Origin: Lottia gigantea | Lineage: Eukaryota; Mollusca; Gastropoda; Lottiidae | NCBI RefSeq assembly: GCF_000327385.1 | Contig: NW_008707225.1 | Location: forward strand, 694,013-758,012 | DNA: 64,000 bases | Direction of reading: 5' to 3' | Shown here: one piece after another, positions 12,775 to 25,131 of the stretch | Layout: every line of letters begins with the position of its first letter | Numbering within the stretch: position 1 is the first letter of the stretch | Program-made: the position numbers and the translations under genes | Notes under the pieces: model-generated | What the model was told of the DNA's origin: nothing | The model's database searches: none | The model's input: the letters and a program-made list of their open reading frames with translations, nothing else

Positions 12775-15700
12775 ATTGATATAGAAACAATACATGATAT
12801 ATTTACTGTGGGTGGTTGTTAAAGTTGTAAAGAATGTCATAAATAAGAAAGTAACTACATAAATATATCTTTAATCTATCAAGATATTATTCTCTCATCT
12901 TCTACTTACAATTGTTTGTCTGTCTTATAATTACCTTCTGGCCACTCTTAATATTCAGATTGCATCACAACACCAAGTCCCCCTACACGTTCTTAAACTG
13001 TTTATTCCACTTCATCAATAGGATCAAAGAGAGCTGGGGGATATTCTCTACCTTGATTTGTGGCACTTTAAAATGTCAATAGGTATGTGGTAGATATAGC
13101 CGCAGAATTTTAATGTTCCCTATTGTCATTAAGTAAAATTGAAAACTTGAAAATAATCTTCATCAAGCATTACCTACAACTGAGGCAGATTGTAAAGACC
13201 AATTTAATGATGTCATTGGGTAGCTTGTGGTAACTTGACAATTTTCTAAATCTTTTGAAAATGTTCAAAGAGGAACTGTTCCTGGTCATTAAAAACAAAT
13301 TTTGCTGAAGAATTTCCTAGAGCTACATTTATTTCTATCAGCTGATCTATGGAAAAAAAATGTAGGATCATTATTTTAATTTAAAGACATGTATTGAGGA
13401 AGTAATTTGCCAGAAAAGTAATTATATTTGTCATTATTTTTAGAAAAAGTAAATTACTAGGTGAGACTACAGGTCAGATTGATATGGAATCAATTATCTT
13501 GAACTTTTCAAAACCAATTCAGAATTCTTTCACTTCAGTGGTCAGGCCTTTTCATTTGTATATTAACTGATTCGGGCATTTAGAGTTATATTTTTTCGTT
13601 AAGCTGGATTTATTGTTTTATATATTTAATTTGTATGTATTGTAGTGATAGCATGATATATGGATGAATTGATACATCGTGATAAATAAATGATATCATG
13701 ATTCGTATAGTAACATGTTGTTGTGTATCGATATTTGATAATACTGGACAGACTAGACAAATATATATACACGTTTGACTTGACATCATTGGATTGCAGA
13801 AGAAATCAAAAGTTTAATTTCCCTTTCGTGAACATAAACTATATAGCAGCACGCTAAAGTCAACAATTTCTTTATTGCTCAACAGGGTCTTAAAATTTAG
13901 TCGTAACAAACTTTGAAGTGTTATATAGTTATTGTTATAAGTTTTCCTATCATGGCATGATTGACAATTAACATTGCTATTAAAGTTAAACTAAGCAAGT
14001 ACATGAAGGGAAAAGTGATACAGTCATTGAAATATTTTCCTTATAAGAGAATAAAGCTCAACTTCAACTGTCCCTGATGCTTCTGAATTGACTATCTCAG
14101 GAGGTTGGTGATAAACTCACATGAGAATGTCAATTACAATCTGAAAGTGAAGACTGTCTCTATTGGAGCATAATATTTGATTGAATTGTAGTAGAATCGG
14201 ATTTTAATTCATTGTATAAAGTGTTATAGATAGCTGAAATTGAGCTCTTATATTCATAGAAGATTTAAAAGACAAAAACAATACAAAATTTAGAATGTAA
14301 AGTAAAAGATTGGTCTTTCAACTTCTAAAATACAATTAAAAGCCATGACAAGGCTGTGAAGATGTTTTTACCTGATGCCTGGTACTTCACTTTGTTTTCA
14401 TTCTGTTAATTAGCTTGTCCTGTTCATACAACCATAGCAATTTCAATATTGACATAAAAGAAGAAGAACTACAAGAACTTCCTGTTCATTGGACTTTGTT
14501 TTGACTGTTCTGGCTTCATATATTCAATAACTTACACTGAAATGTGAAAATTCAGCTACCAGTATTGTATATATTATGTTATGTGAAGTAAAAAATTGAA
14601 TAAGCTTAAAATAAGCAGTTGAATGGGAAATTTTCAGATTTACCTAAATTCGAGTGAAAGATATTTTTGTGGTTAAATCTAGTAGAAGAGTCCCAATTAT
14701 ATGTTCAATCTATTATGGGTTTTCACCCTGTTATGAATGCCTGTTGTACTTAATCTACATGAAAATTTTCATAGTCTGAGTTTGCCATCTGGAAGCATCA
14801 TCTCTGCAACATATGCTATTAATGGCAAAACACTGTAATGGTTTTCAATGTAATATAAATATTTCAGTACTCTGTGGTGAAGATTGTGATCCTCCTATTG
14901 ATGTAAGCCATTTTAGCTCTGTTGCCATGGTTCAGGGCGTCAGTTATATTTATGAGTAGTGTAAGAGGGTTAATTAAAACTTATCAAAAACAAAACACAA
15001 TTAGTACAATAGTATAAACAAGTGCTGTAATGACTGAGAGAGTATCTAAGTGACCAAATTGATCTGGTCCAGGTGCCAAAAGTCATTTTAATATCTGATC
15101 ATTTCTGCCACTGGCTATTTAATTCTGACTTTACATTTCGTCTCTTTGATATTGACACTATTTTTGCCGGTATCAACGTTTAGTTCATTCATTTTATAAA
15201 TAGATTGGTCAATAGTATATTTTCAATTACCGATATCGGAGTATCAATTGATAACTGAATGCATGATCAAGTTTCTGTATTACCCTCTGGCAGTGTTTCT
15301 GATCAACTCTCATTGCTTCTTATATCTTCATTCATATAAATTATCCAAAGTACAAGTAACCTTCCTGATTAGTTTCATACATGTCTCTGATCCATGTTGT
15401 GCATAATATTTTTGGCATCTTTAAGATTATATTGAAGTGGAAGTCAGGCGTATAAGATCATTTCAGATCTGCTCAAGGCCAATTGGTGTTTTCCTATGAT
15501 TATGGATGTGATATCACAATGTTACTATCTGGGGTGGAAAATTAAAGCTGACAAGCAAATAGAAGTAAAGAATCAGATATAAAGCCGTAAATTTTGTTGG
15601 TTGAAATTCTTGGTTTACTCAATTAAATGGTATTATGAAAGGGACAAAACTAACTTGGACCATTAGTTGGTTTTCTACCAGCTAATAGAGCTCTATTTGG

Positions 15701-17895
15701 CTATTCATATCATTTTTAACAATGACAATCCAATGTCCACCTCTTTAGTCTGCTAAAATAAATATTTATTGCATTTTTGACGGAAAGTCTTTTTACTTTC
15801 CTCTCTACTTTAAATTTACTGAAAGTTACAATATTCAGAATAAATATTTGTGTGTATTCATGTTCAAGGGAGTAATCAAAAATTAATACATCAAGCAAGT
15901 GTGTATTTATTGAATATTTTGTATTGCATAACTCTTCTGCACTTTTAATTTCCACAAGAAATTTCTAGCTGTTCTGTTCAATTAAAAACCAACCCAACAA
16001 CATGATCTTTTAGCTCATGGCTTTTTAAACTGTTTACTATCAATCAAATGCAAAGAAAGTTTCAAAATCTGATAAAACATTATTTCAAGTGAATCATCCA
16101 AGATACATTATCTTTTATTTGGATTCTTGGATGGAAAGTTTAAATTTAGATTGTTTGTATAATTTAGTTGCTATTTGTTTTGTCATTGTTTATTATTGAA
16201 TAAAATATATTCTGAATCAATTTTTATTAATAAATGTGTCAGATATGTTCAACCTCAATCCCTTTGTTACAATGTGTCTAGTTATTTTGTTTGTTCATGC
16301 GTTGACAATTTTCTTAAAGATAAATAGTTGGAATGTTTTATTTATAATGTCATCAAAATACTCTGATTTGAATTCTATTGATTTAAATTAATCAAAAAAT
16401 GACAGACTGGTTGATTCTCTCAATTTAAAAATCTAAAGTTCTAATTTAAAAGCTTAAATTAATTTCCGTATCAGACATGTGTAATACATGAAATTAACTT
16501 CTAAATTTGAAAAATTACTCAACATAACAAATTTGCAGTCACAATAATTACTATGATTTTACTGCAGGATTGATTACAGCTATATAAGTCTGGCTTTAAG
16601 CAATGATCAAGTGCTAAAAAATGGTAGGTTTTCCACAGCACAATTTCATTTAATGATTACCTTTACTGCTCCTACTGCATTTGTAATTAGATTTAGATTA
16701 TACATCTTACTGATTGCCTCTGTGAGAGGGAGTGATTTACGAACTATTTCGGTAAATCTTAATCAAGTTCACATTATCTTCTACCAGGTCTTATGAACAT
16801 AGAACATATAATCACTGAAAGCACATATCTTAATTGTGAGGTGCCTCAAAGTTGTATGTCAAACACCTTACTATTTCAAAGGATGAGGTGCACATATAAG
16901 CATTTCATTGGAAAATAAGGCATTAGTGCAAACAAGCAGAGGTTACAAATAATGCTAAATGTTATATAAATAGGGAGATATACAATGTAATTTATTTATT
17001 AAAATTTAACATCAGATGCAGAAATGTAGAGTGTACACATTCTTCGTTGTCATTTATTTAAAAAAAAAAACTAGCACAAAGGAAGGTGTAAATCTCTGTA
17101 TCATTCTGTGTCTGAGGAACCAAAATATGAAGAAATAATCTTAAGAATCTAAATTTGCCTATTAGAGAAACCTTTGAGATTATGGGGTATCACTAGTAAT
17201 GTCAAACATGTCAATTGTTTTTTATCTTTTTTTTACTTTAGTGATCTTAAATTCTAATACTTTAACATGATCTGGAGACTTACTTACATTTCGAAATTAA
17301 CTTCCTTAAACAATGTGGTATTGGAATCTCTCAGTACAATATACATGACATTCTGCTAGTGTTGAATACCAGTTATTACTGCTGGGTTAGAAAAACCACA
17401 GTTAACTCAGCTATGACATATGACAAATCTGATTACTTGACATTATTATTGAATATTTTAACATTGTGTACATTATGTCAAGTAAATGATTAGTTTAAGA
17501 AGGAATTGTGTATTGATAATGAGGTATTAATTTTTGATTAATATATTAGTACAAGTATAAAACAAGTAATATGATAGGAATGATTGATTAGAGTAAACAT
17601 ACTGATAGTCTGATAGTATAATCAATTGTTTCAGTTCCCTATTTAAACTGTTATCTCCACCAAGATAAGATTTTATATTGTTCAATAATTCTGTTATCTG
17701 TCTGTTATCTCTAACTTCTGTGTAAATGTAATTATTAATCATATTCACAAAGGTGTTAAAATCTCATAAAATTGGACCTTGATCAAACAACAACTCTCCC
17801 CTTCTATAGAAAGTAAGTAAAGTTTTTAGTCTGGAAATAATTTTCTTTCAGAAATTGTTTATGTTACCAAATACTGAACCAGCGCTGAAATCGTT
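12775..17895. other. Long gene-free stretch
   Basis: About 5 kb without a convincing exon or tandem array. The open frames at 15716-15955 (-) and 16611-16796 (+) carry no recognisable motif. It is probably intergenic or part of a large intron. Confidence 0.35.
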
Positions 17896-17899
17896 TTGA

Positions 17900-18075
17900 A
17901 GACTGAAATTGTTTGTATATATCGACACTGGAGCATAGAAATTGTTTTTGTTCGTAGACACTTGACCATTCAAATTGTTTGTACATGCAGACACTTGACC
18001 ATTCAAATTGTTTTTGTTTGTAGACACTTGACCATTGAAATTGTTTTTGTTCGCAGACACTTGACCATGGTTTGT
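17900..18075. repeat. 33-bp minisatellite, about five copies
   Basis: GACACTTGACCAT begins at 17957, 17990, 18023 and 18056, an exact 33-base step, with a degraded copy to the left. Because 33 is a multiple of three and the unit lacks stops, three registers stay open across it: two on the minus strand, with repeats such as NNFNGQVSTNK, and one on the plus strand. This multi-frame openness argues that the frames follow from the repeat and are not genes. Confidence 0.88.
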
Positions 18076-18553
18076 ATATGTAGACTCTCTGGAGCAAAGA
18101 AATAAATTACAATTATAAAGAACTCTAAATGATTGTCTAACACTGCCATATTTTATGGAGCTGTCACTTTATTTAGATAAAGTAGGACTGATATTGTTTT
18201 GTAGGTCATTTGACAAAGTGTTAATCAAATGAAATGAAGGTGATATTGAAGTGTTGAGAGTTGATTTAAATAGTTTTGTAAATGATTCACAAAAAAGGTG
18301 AAGTGGTAGTTAGTGTTAAGGTTAAGTGGCGCTGTTTGATACAGTCAATTTCCATTTTTCACTTGGTATGATTGTCTTCAATAATAAGTATTGCCATATA
18401 TCTCATGACACAATATTATCATAATAAATATGGTATAAGGTTTTATAAGAGATACTCTCAGGTCACAAGAAGAGACTATGGTGGACAAGAAGTAATACTT
18501 TATCTAAAATTTTACAATTGTATATTCAAGATTAACAATAATAAAATATTTTG

Positions 18554-19062
18554 ATTGTTAAAATAGTGCTCAATACATCAATTGTAGAGCAATATAGAAA
18601 TACCACTGTTAAAATAGTTCTCAATACATCAATTGTAGAGTGATATAGAAATACCACTGTTAAAATAGTACTCAATACATCAATTGTAGAGCAATATAGA
18701 TATACCACTGTTAAAATAGTGCTCAATACATCAATTGTAGAATGATATAGAAATACCACTGTTAAAATAGTGCTCAATACATCAATTGTGGAATGATATA
18801 GAAATACCACTGTTAAAATAGTGCTCAATACATCAATTGTAGAATGATATAGAAATACCAATGTTAAAATAGTGCTCAATACATCAATTGTAGAATGATA
18901 TAGAAATACCACTGTTAAAATAGTGCTCAATACATCAATTGTAGAGTGATATAGAAATACCACTGTTAAAATAGTGCTCAATACATCAATTGTAGAGCAA
19001 TATAGAAATACCACTGTTAAAATAGTGCTCAATACATCAATTGTAGAGCAATATAGATATAC
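18554..19062. repeat. 51-bp minisatellite, ten copies
   Basis: CTGTTAAAATAG or a near variant starts at 18554, 18605, 18656, 18707, 18758, 18809, 18860, 18911, 18962 and 19013, an exact 51-base period over ten units. The minus strand is open through the whole array (18532-19032, 166 residues) as a 17-residue repeat, LSTILTVVFLYHSTIDV, differing only at single sites. The peptide is strongly hydrophobic. I see no splice support and no unique flanking coding sequence, so I call the array a repeat and treat the frame as a by-product of a stop-free unit divisible by three. Confidence 0.92.
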
Positions 19063-19074
19063 TATTTCTATTTC

Positions 19075-22000
19075 AAAATTTATGATATTAGTGATATTTT
19101 GTTAGAAAATTGTCAGCAGCTTACTGTTGTCATATTAACATTCACAAATGGAACATTAACTTTCAATTTCATCTTCATTCTTCTTATTTTGATGAACATG
19201 TTCGATAGGCCTAGTATCTTAAAGTACACTACCACGCAACATGAGGAATTGTGGCATATCATCACGATGTATAGATTCACCATTAAAACATGTATATGAT
19301 ATTATAGTATGTAACATATAGTTATAAATAATCTTACTCTTAAATGCTGTTTTCAGATTAAGATAACACTGGAAACTTTCTTAATCTGTCTTAAGCCATC
19401 TTAATCTATCTTAATCCAGTAATCTGAAGTAGGTGTCTGAGTTACGTAAAAGATCAGAAGGAATTATATAGAACAGTAAATTGAACATCATAATACTTGA
19501 GGTGATTGTTTTTTTTCCCAATACATGGTTTCAAACTTAAATGCAAAGTTGTAAATTTCAAAGTCAAAAAGGTCAGGTGAAGTAGCTTTCTTTTTAAGAA
19601 ATAAGGTACTTGAAATTTTATCATATGTTTTAAAAACAAGACGAAACCTAAGTCAATCATGATATTGATGAAAATTTTTTTGTGAAAATTCATGGGAAAA
19701 GAAAGGTTATTATGACCATGGACATTGTAAAACTAGCATATTTATATGATTTCTACATTTGTCATATTTCTGAAAACTAAGAGGCAACCAGTACATATGA
19801 GATAAAGAACTGAATTTTAGCTCTTAGTAGATTTTAGTTACATGTACCTATTCATATAAATAGAAATATTAAAACAGAACTTGAAACATGTTACTCATGC
19901 TATTGATCTTATGACTGGTAACTATTCCTGATAACAATTCTGCCAAACTTAGTCTGGGTTGGGTTTCTTGATGCCCTTGGACCCATTAGGAAAAATCATG
20001 CCTTATGATCAAGTAAATAACATGAAAGTTGAATTTCGTTTCAATGCTGCTATAGAGTTAATGATACAGCCCTGCTGGTAAGGTTAAGTTACTTAGGATT
20101 TTCCACTCTGTTTTCATGATTAATGTCTCTATGTTCTTTATTGAACAAAGCAATCTGTGTGGTAGTCACACTGTCTAAATCTGAATAGCGTCTCCTTGGA
20201 ATTAAGGCTAGAAATCTAATTTTGTATAATGACTTGAACTAGAAATTAACATGCTACAAATGATCCGTTTTCCAGAACTTGAATAACAATTGAAGAATAA
20301 ATGGCTATTTGATCTACTTATCATTGAGATAATGATCAATCTACTCTTAGTGCAAATAGAATCCTGTCTTACTTTCCATGGGATATTCCAAAATATTCTG
20401 TTATTGATATCTTTATGATTATCACTATTGCAGTTGAACTTTAAGTCTTTTGAGAATGACGTCATAGGTGATCACGTGTACCAAAAGAGTCATTGGTGTA
20501 CGCACGATAAATTTATAAATAAAAGAAACAGTTAATGTGACTGTGAGATGCTGAGTGGGCAAACCCAGTTGCAGAGTACTATCAGGTGTTCTAGAAAGGT
20601 TGGAAATTCACTTGCCAGTGACATCTTTCATAGCTTTATTATAACAGAGCTCTAATTCAATAGGAGATTTGATTTAGATTTCACAGTACATGAGTATATA
20701 ATTCTTTTACACCATTCTCAATTTTTGTACAACTTTTATTTACATGAACAGCTTACAATATATGCTGATTTGGCAATATGTTGAACTGTCTTTCATGATA
20801 CATGTAATTTGTTGAATACTAGCTGAGAAATGTCAGCCCTTCAGGAAGGATTATTATCACATGTCTGAAGTTTTAAACATTTATATTTGTCTCTTGGGAC
20901 TTCTTGCCTCTTGGTTCTTTGATGAATATAATCACCATCTTTATGTACATTAGACAAGACCTATACTTATTTTTTCAATTTGTAGTACATTTACCATGTA
21001 CTGGCAAATCTTATAAAGAGAAAGCTATTATTAATGATAATGAAACCTTGAGGCTGCATGCATGTGTTAATAAATTAACCTAAATACATGTTATTTGTTC
21101 TGTTACTTTCTTGACAATTAATTAATCTTTTAGGCATTGACAATGTCCATACATTCCAAATTTGATTACTTGGCTCAGTCAGTCTCTCCTTATTCAAGCT
21201 TTGTGATAAGGTAGGTGATCAGATAAGGAGTGCCTTTTTCTTAGTATCTCTTGCCAAACATGCATGTCCACTTTGCTACAATTGATATTGACGGTTGGAT
21301 ATTAAGACAGAATAGACAAGTGAACTTGTATCTGGACAAAATGTAATGATCACTGTTGGTCCCAAGTTTTCCAAAGAAGTGAGCATGCTTTGTGTACCCA
21401 ATATTATAACCTAAACTGGACATGATTGTATAATGATAAGTATTCATTGAATTAGAATTGTTGTGATCCTGAGAGAGGAATCTTAAGTTTTATTCACTCT
21501 CATGCCAATTGTTTTCAGTTATCTTTTAGTCGTTCTAATGCGATATATATGTAATATCTGTGTCTTATATACATTGGTCACAGTATTATTATAACTATTT
21601 CCTACCATGAAGCTGCATTATTCTATCTAGTATTGTTACTTTCTAATAAATTAAGAGTTGAATGGTTTATTTCATTAAGTAGCCATAAAGTTTATCTGAT
21701 TCCAAAGGGACCAACAGTTGTATAAGGTTATTAAATATATAGGTCAAAATAATTTCCAATGGAAAGAATTTCAAGAAGATTAGTATCACATTATTCCACA
21801 AGGACAATCCATTTCATTAAACTTTCCTTTGATAATACAAAGATAAGTCCACTATATAATAATACTTGTAATATTATAAAATTTACAGTCAGTGTGTTTT
21901 AAAGTGATATCAGATGACCTGTCTCTTTTCAGAAATCTGTTCACCTACAATTCAACAAAAAAGGCACTATGTAAACCGTAACTTCCAGGACATTATTCAA

Positions 22001-23757
22001 ATCTTCATGTGCAATTATTAACAATATTATAATACTATTGCTAACATACTAGTAGCTAATAGAATGATGTTAAAAGCCTTCAGTTATGATAGTCTAAATT
22101 TTCCAGGATCTCTTTTGCTGTAACTGTATGGGAACTGATAGTCTGATTTTAGTTCTCTGAGATCTGACGTGGGTTTGTTTCAGCTAGTATATATATATAT
22201 AAACATAATTCCTGTTAGCAATGATTCTAATGATTGTTCCAAGTTGAAAATGTCTAAATATTTAAGGTGCATAGCAGTTAAGAATCTTCTTTCTAGAAAA
22301 CTAGAAAATCAATTTTGAAACAGTTTTCTAATAATTAAGATAATATTTTAATTTTTTGGTTTTTTTTTTCAATGGACATCTTCATCAAGATGTGTAACCA
22401 TGTACCTGTATAACGATTTAATTTATGAGAATGAATTCTTATTCTAGAATAGATTGTTTTGATAAAAAGTTTTATCATTATTTAAAAGGTTATTTCCAGT
22501 AAATATTGTAAATGTCATTCAATTTTTTTTTTCATGAAAACTCAGATTTGTAAATTATTGATGAAAACGAAAATGTTAAAATGATTTTTGTGGACATGAG
22601 CCTCATATCTGACTTTATGTTACTTTTTACCCTATTTGTGTAACCAGCCAATTTTCACCTGATGAGATTTAATACTTTAATTGAATGGTAGGGCTTGTAC
22701 TGTGAAGAGATAACAGTTTTCAATCTTGCTTTTTCTTGAACCAAATTTGTGATGGCAAGAAATAAGCATAAAGTGTGATAACTGTTAAATGTGAATTATG
22801 TTCATTTTTTGTACATGAGAGATGATCAAGTAGCCCTTGCACCATAGCGATCACTAGTTGCAAAGAAGAATACTAGTTATAAGTTTTGAAGGCAACTCTC
22901 ATGCAACTGTGTAGTTCAGAGCTCATGACCACCCTATGATGTGAGGGCACCTAGCTAGAGCTAGTGTCAGAATTACAGAAAACTCTGGATAAAACAAGTT
23001 TTAAAGTGTGAGTGTAAAACATCAATGATGCATGATATATATTTTGATTATCACATTCAAACAAAAATTTAAATATTTCTTTTCTCTTGCTAATAACTCC
23101 ATTAGTAAGAAAACATAATTTGCTTTGCACATCTGCAACAATATAAATAGAGAAATGTTACTAAGCAATTATAATTTGAAATTTAGAATAGCAACAATAA
23201 TTTTTATTTAAATCTAACAATTTTTTTTTATCAAACAAGGAAAGTTTGTATGCCTTATGTTACAAAACATTCTGGTTAAAATTTTCTTTCTTTCAAGAAC
23301 TTGTGTACCAAATTATTAAGTGAGATTATAAAGACTTCCATCAATTTTTTGTAAGTAACTTAAGTAAACCAATTTGACCAGACCAATCTGATATGACTGT
23401 TTGATCTCTCGATATCCGGAACTCTGATATCATCAATGATATTGATAATAATATTTGGAGGTAATCTGGAATTAAAGGCTTTGAATAAGTTATTGATCTC
23501 TTTCCTTAATACCTCCCTATCATTTAGAAGTCATGGTTTCCGTTTCATCAAATAAATAATTGAGTGTGGTTTCCAGTATATATGACAGTTTGAGATTATT
23601 ATTCCTTTATCCTATCATATTTATTAACTGCTTTATGACACTTTTATCTCCTACCAATTTTCTCTTTAATGCAATAAGCGGCATATTTACTGCTTAGCTG
23701 ACGTGGTCTAGATAGTAATTAATTAGGGTTATTAATAGCCTCTTGTTGTTTTTCACA
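19075..23757. other. Gene-free upstream region or intron of the GPCR gene
   Basis: No exon-like segment was recognised. The 3' splice site at 23758 implies that at least the proximal part is an intron interrupting the 5' UTR of the GPCR transcript. No promoter could be placed. A short (TA)n run sits at about 22189-22200. Confidence 0.4.
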
Positions 23758-23758
23758 G
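23740..23758 (+). promoter_or_regulatory. 3' splice site ahead of the GPCR exon
   Basis: A pyrimidine-rich tract ending TTGTTTTTCACAG lies directly before the exon start at 23759. The sequence from 23759 to the ATG has stops in the GPCR frame, so this exon begins in 5' UTR. One or more non-coding exons should therefore lie upstream. Confidence 0.65.
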
Positions 23759-24042
23759 GTTGCTGAAGTATTTGATTGATGACCAGATGACCATCATAGT
23801 CAACAGAGACCTTGGATAACTGTAGAAGATACCAACATGTTTACTACCTATCATGAAGTGTCTACCATTGAAAGATGTGTTTGTCAACTGAAGGATTTAC
23901 CAGAGTACCATGCTCTACACTTAATATAAACAGAATTAATATAAACAGAATTGCCAGAATATTGTGTGTAACAGTATTGCCAGAATTTTTAAAGTGATTT
24001 CTGAAATTTTAACTGATACCAAAAGTATATATATCCAAAGAA
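23759..24042 (+). promoter_or_regulatory. 5' UTR with several upstream ORFs
   Basis: The 284-nt leader before the GPCR start holds several AUGs. One at 23779 stops after three codons, one at 23788 stops after ten, and one at 23837 opens a 30-codon frame that closes at 23929. A further one at about 23853 is also short. All close before the GPCR ATG, and an in-frame stop at 24010-24012 precedes it. Upstream ORFs of this kind commonly lower translation of the main frame; whether they do so here is inference. A direct duplication of TTAATATAAACAGAA lies near 23921-23950. Confidence 0.5.
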
Positions 24043-25131
24043 ATGGAAGGAATATCATCAACATTAAGTGCTCTACAGAACATAACATTAAATATGACTA
24101 TGGATTATAATATAACCAATTCTTCATCATCTGGAGCAGGACCATCAGCTCTAGCTTTACGTATTGGTGCAGTGGTGATGCTGATATCTTTATTATGGGG
24201 ACTGTTTGCCAATGCTTTAACAATGTATGCCATTTTAACTAACCGAGAACTGAAAAATATCACTAATATGTTTATAGTCAGTTTGTGTATCAACGATATA
24301 ATGAATCTTGGGATATCTAATTTATTGGTATTAGTTTCATACTTTATGATGACATGGTCTACTGGACTAATAGTTTGTGAAATGGTTACTCATTTTACAG
24401 TGCTTTTAATGGGTTCATCATTATGGCATACAGGACTTATTGCCATCCACAGACTTATAGTTGTATGTTTTAACAGTTTTTATAAAAAAATATCCAAACG
24501 CTCCTATACTATATTTGTCCTGACCACAGCCCGTATTGTGCCATTATTGTTTCTGATCCAACCACATCTAGGTAACATGGTTCATTATGAACCGAAATTA
24601 TTACGCTGTATCATAAGACAAGGTTTTGGACTGTACACTATGTTAGTCAGTATAGTGTTAATGATAATGCCTTCGTTAATGTTAATTATATGTTATATTG
24701 CCATCTTTATAAAAGTTCACCAATCGTCAAGTGCTTTTAGAGCAACAAGGAAAAGAGAATGGTTGAGAAGAGAGATTCAGATTACCAAAATGTTTGGATT
24801 TGTTTTCCTGGTAATTATACTGGGATATCTGCCTTATGGAATTGTGCGAAGTATTGATAAAAAATTGTTATTTAGTGCCGATTGCTATGTGGTTATATCA
24901 GTATTGTACGCAGTAGCCAATAGTTGTAATCCTATCATCTATGGCTCTATGGACAGAAACATTCGTCGCGCCTGTTTCAAAGCATTAAATATTGATAAAA
25001 AATGTATGGGTGAGGAGGAAAGATTAAGAAAATTAAGCGCGGTTAATGTAAACGGACATGGTCAGAAAGTGGAAATTCCCAGTGATGAGAATACTGAAGC
25101 AGTGCCCCTCAATTCTAATTCGCCAAAATAA
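24043..25131 (+). CDS. Class A (rhodopsin-like) GPCR, moody/Tre1-like
   Basis: A 362-residue seven-transmembrane receptor encoded without introns. The N-terminus carries four potential N-glycosylation sites (N13, N17, N23, N26) and no obvious signal peptide. Membrane spans fall at roughly 40-63, 75-98, 111-135, 154-174, 194-224, 246-270 and 280-302. Family landmarks: N57 in TM1, D85 in TM2, C112 at the top of TM3 with partner C189 in loop 2, P210 and Y218 in TM5, P264 in TM6, and NPIIY (296-300) in TM7, followed by an amphipathic helix 8 (RNIRRACFKAL). Departures from the family: the DRY motif is HRL (136-138), CWxP is GYLP (261-264), and TM4 lacks its usual Trp. The NPIIY end and LPYGIVRS in TM6 suggest the moody/Tre1 group rather than true melatonin receptors, which have NAxxY. 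The start is the first ATG after an in-frame stop and has G at -3 and +4. The ligand is unknown. I am sure it is a GPCR and moderately sure of the subgroup. Confidence 0.93.
   Translation: MEGISSTLSALQNITLNMTMDYNITNSSSSGAGPSALALRIGAVVMLISLLWGLFANALTMYAILTNRELKNITNMFIVSLCINDIMNLGISNLLVLVSYFMMTWSTGLIVCEMVTHFTVLLMGSSLWHTGLIAIHRLIVVCFNSFYKKISKRSYTIFVLTTARIVPLLFLIQPHLGNMVHYEPKLLRCIIRQGFGLYTMLVSIVLMIMPSLMLIICYIAIFIKVHQSSSAFRATRKREWLRREIQITKMFGFVFLVIILGYLPYGIVRSIDKKLLFSADCYVVISVLYAVANSCNPIIYGSMDRNIRRACFKALNIDKKCMGEEERLRKLSAVNVNGHGQKVEIPSDENTEAVPLNSNSPK

Noticed and set aside
18532-19032. 166-residue minus-strand open frame as a gene
   Set aside because: It is entirely accounted for by ten copies of a 51-bp unit lacking stops on that strand. 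There is no unique coding sequence and no splice support. It is kept as a finding only.
24105-24293. Minus-strand frame of 62 residues
   Set aside because: It is the antisense shadow of the GPCR coding sequence.
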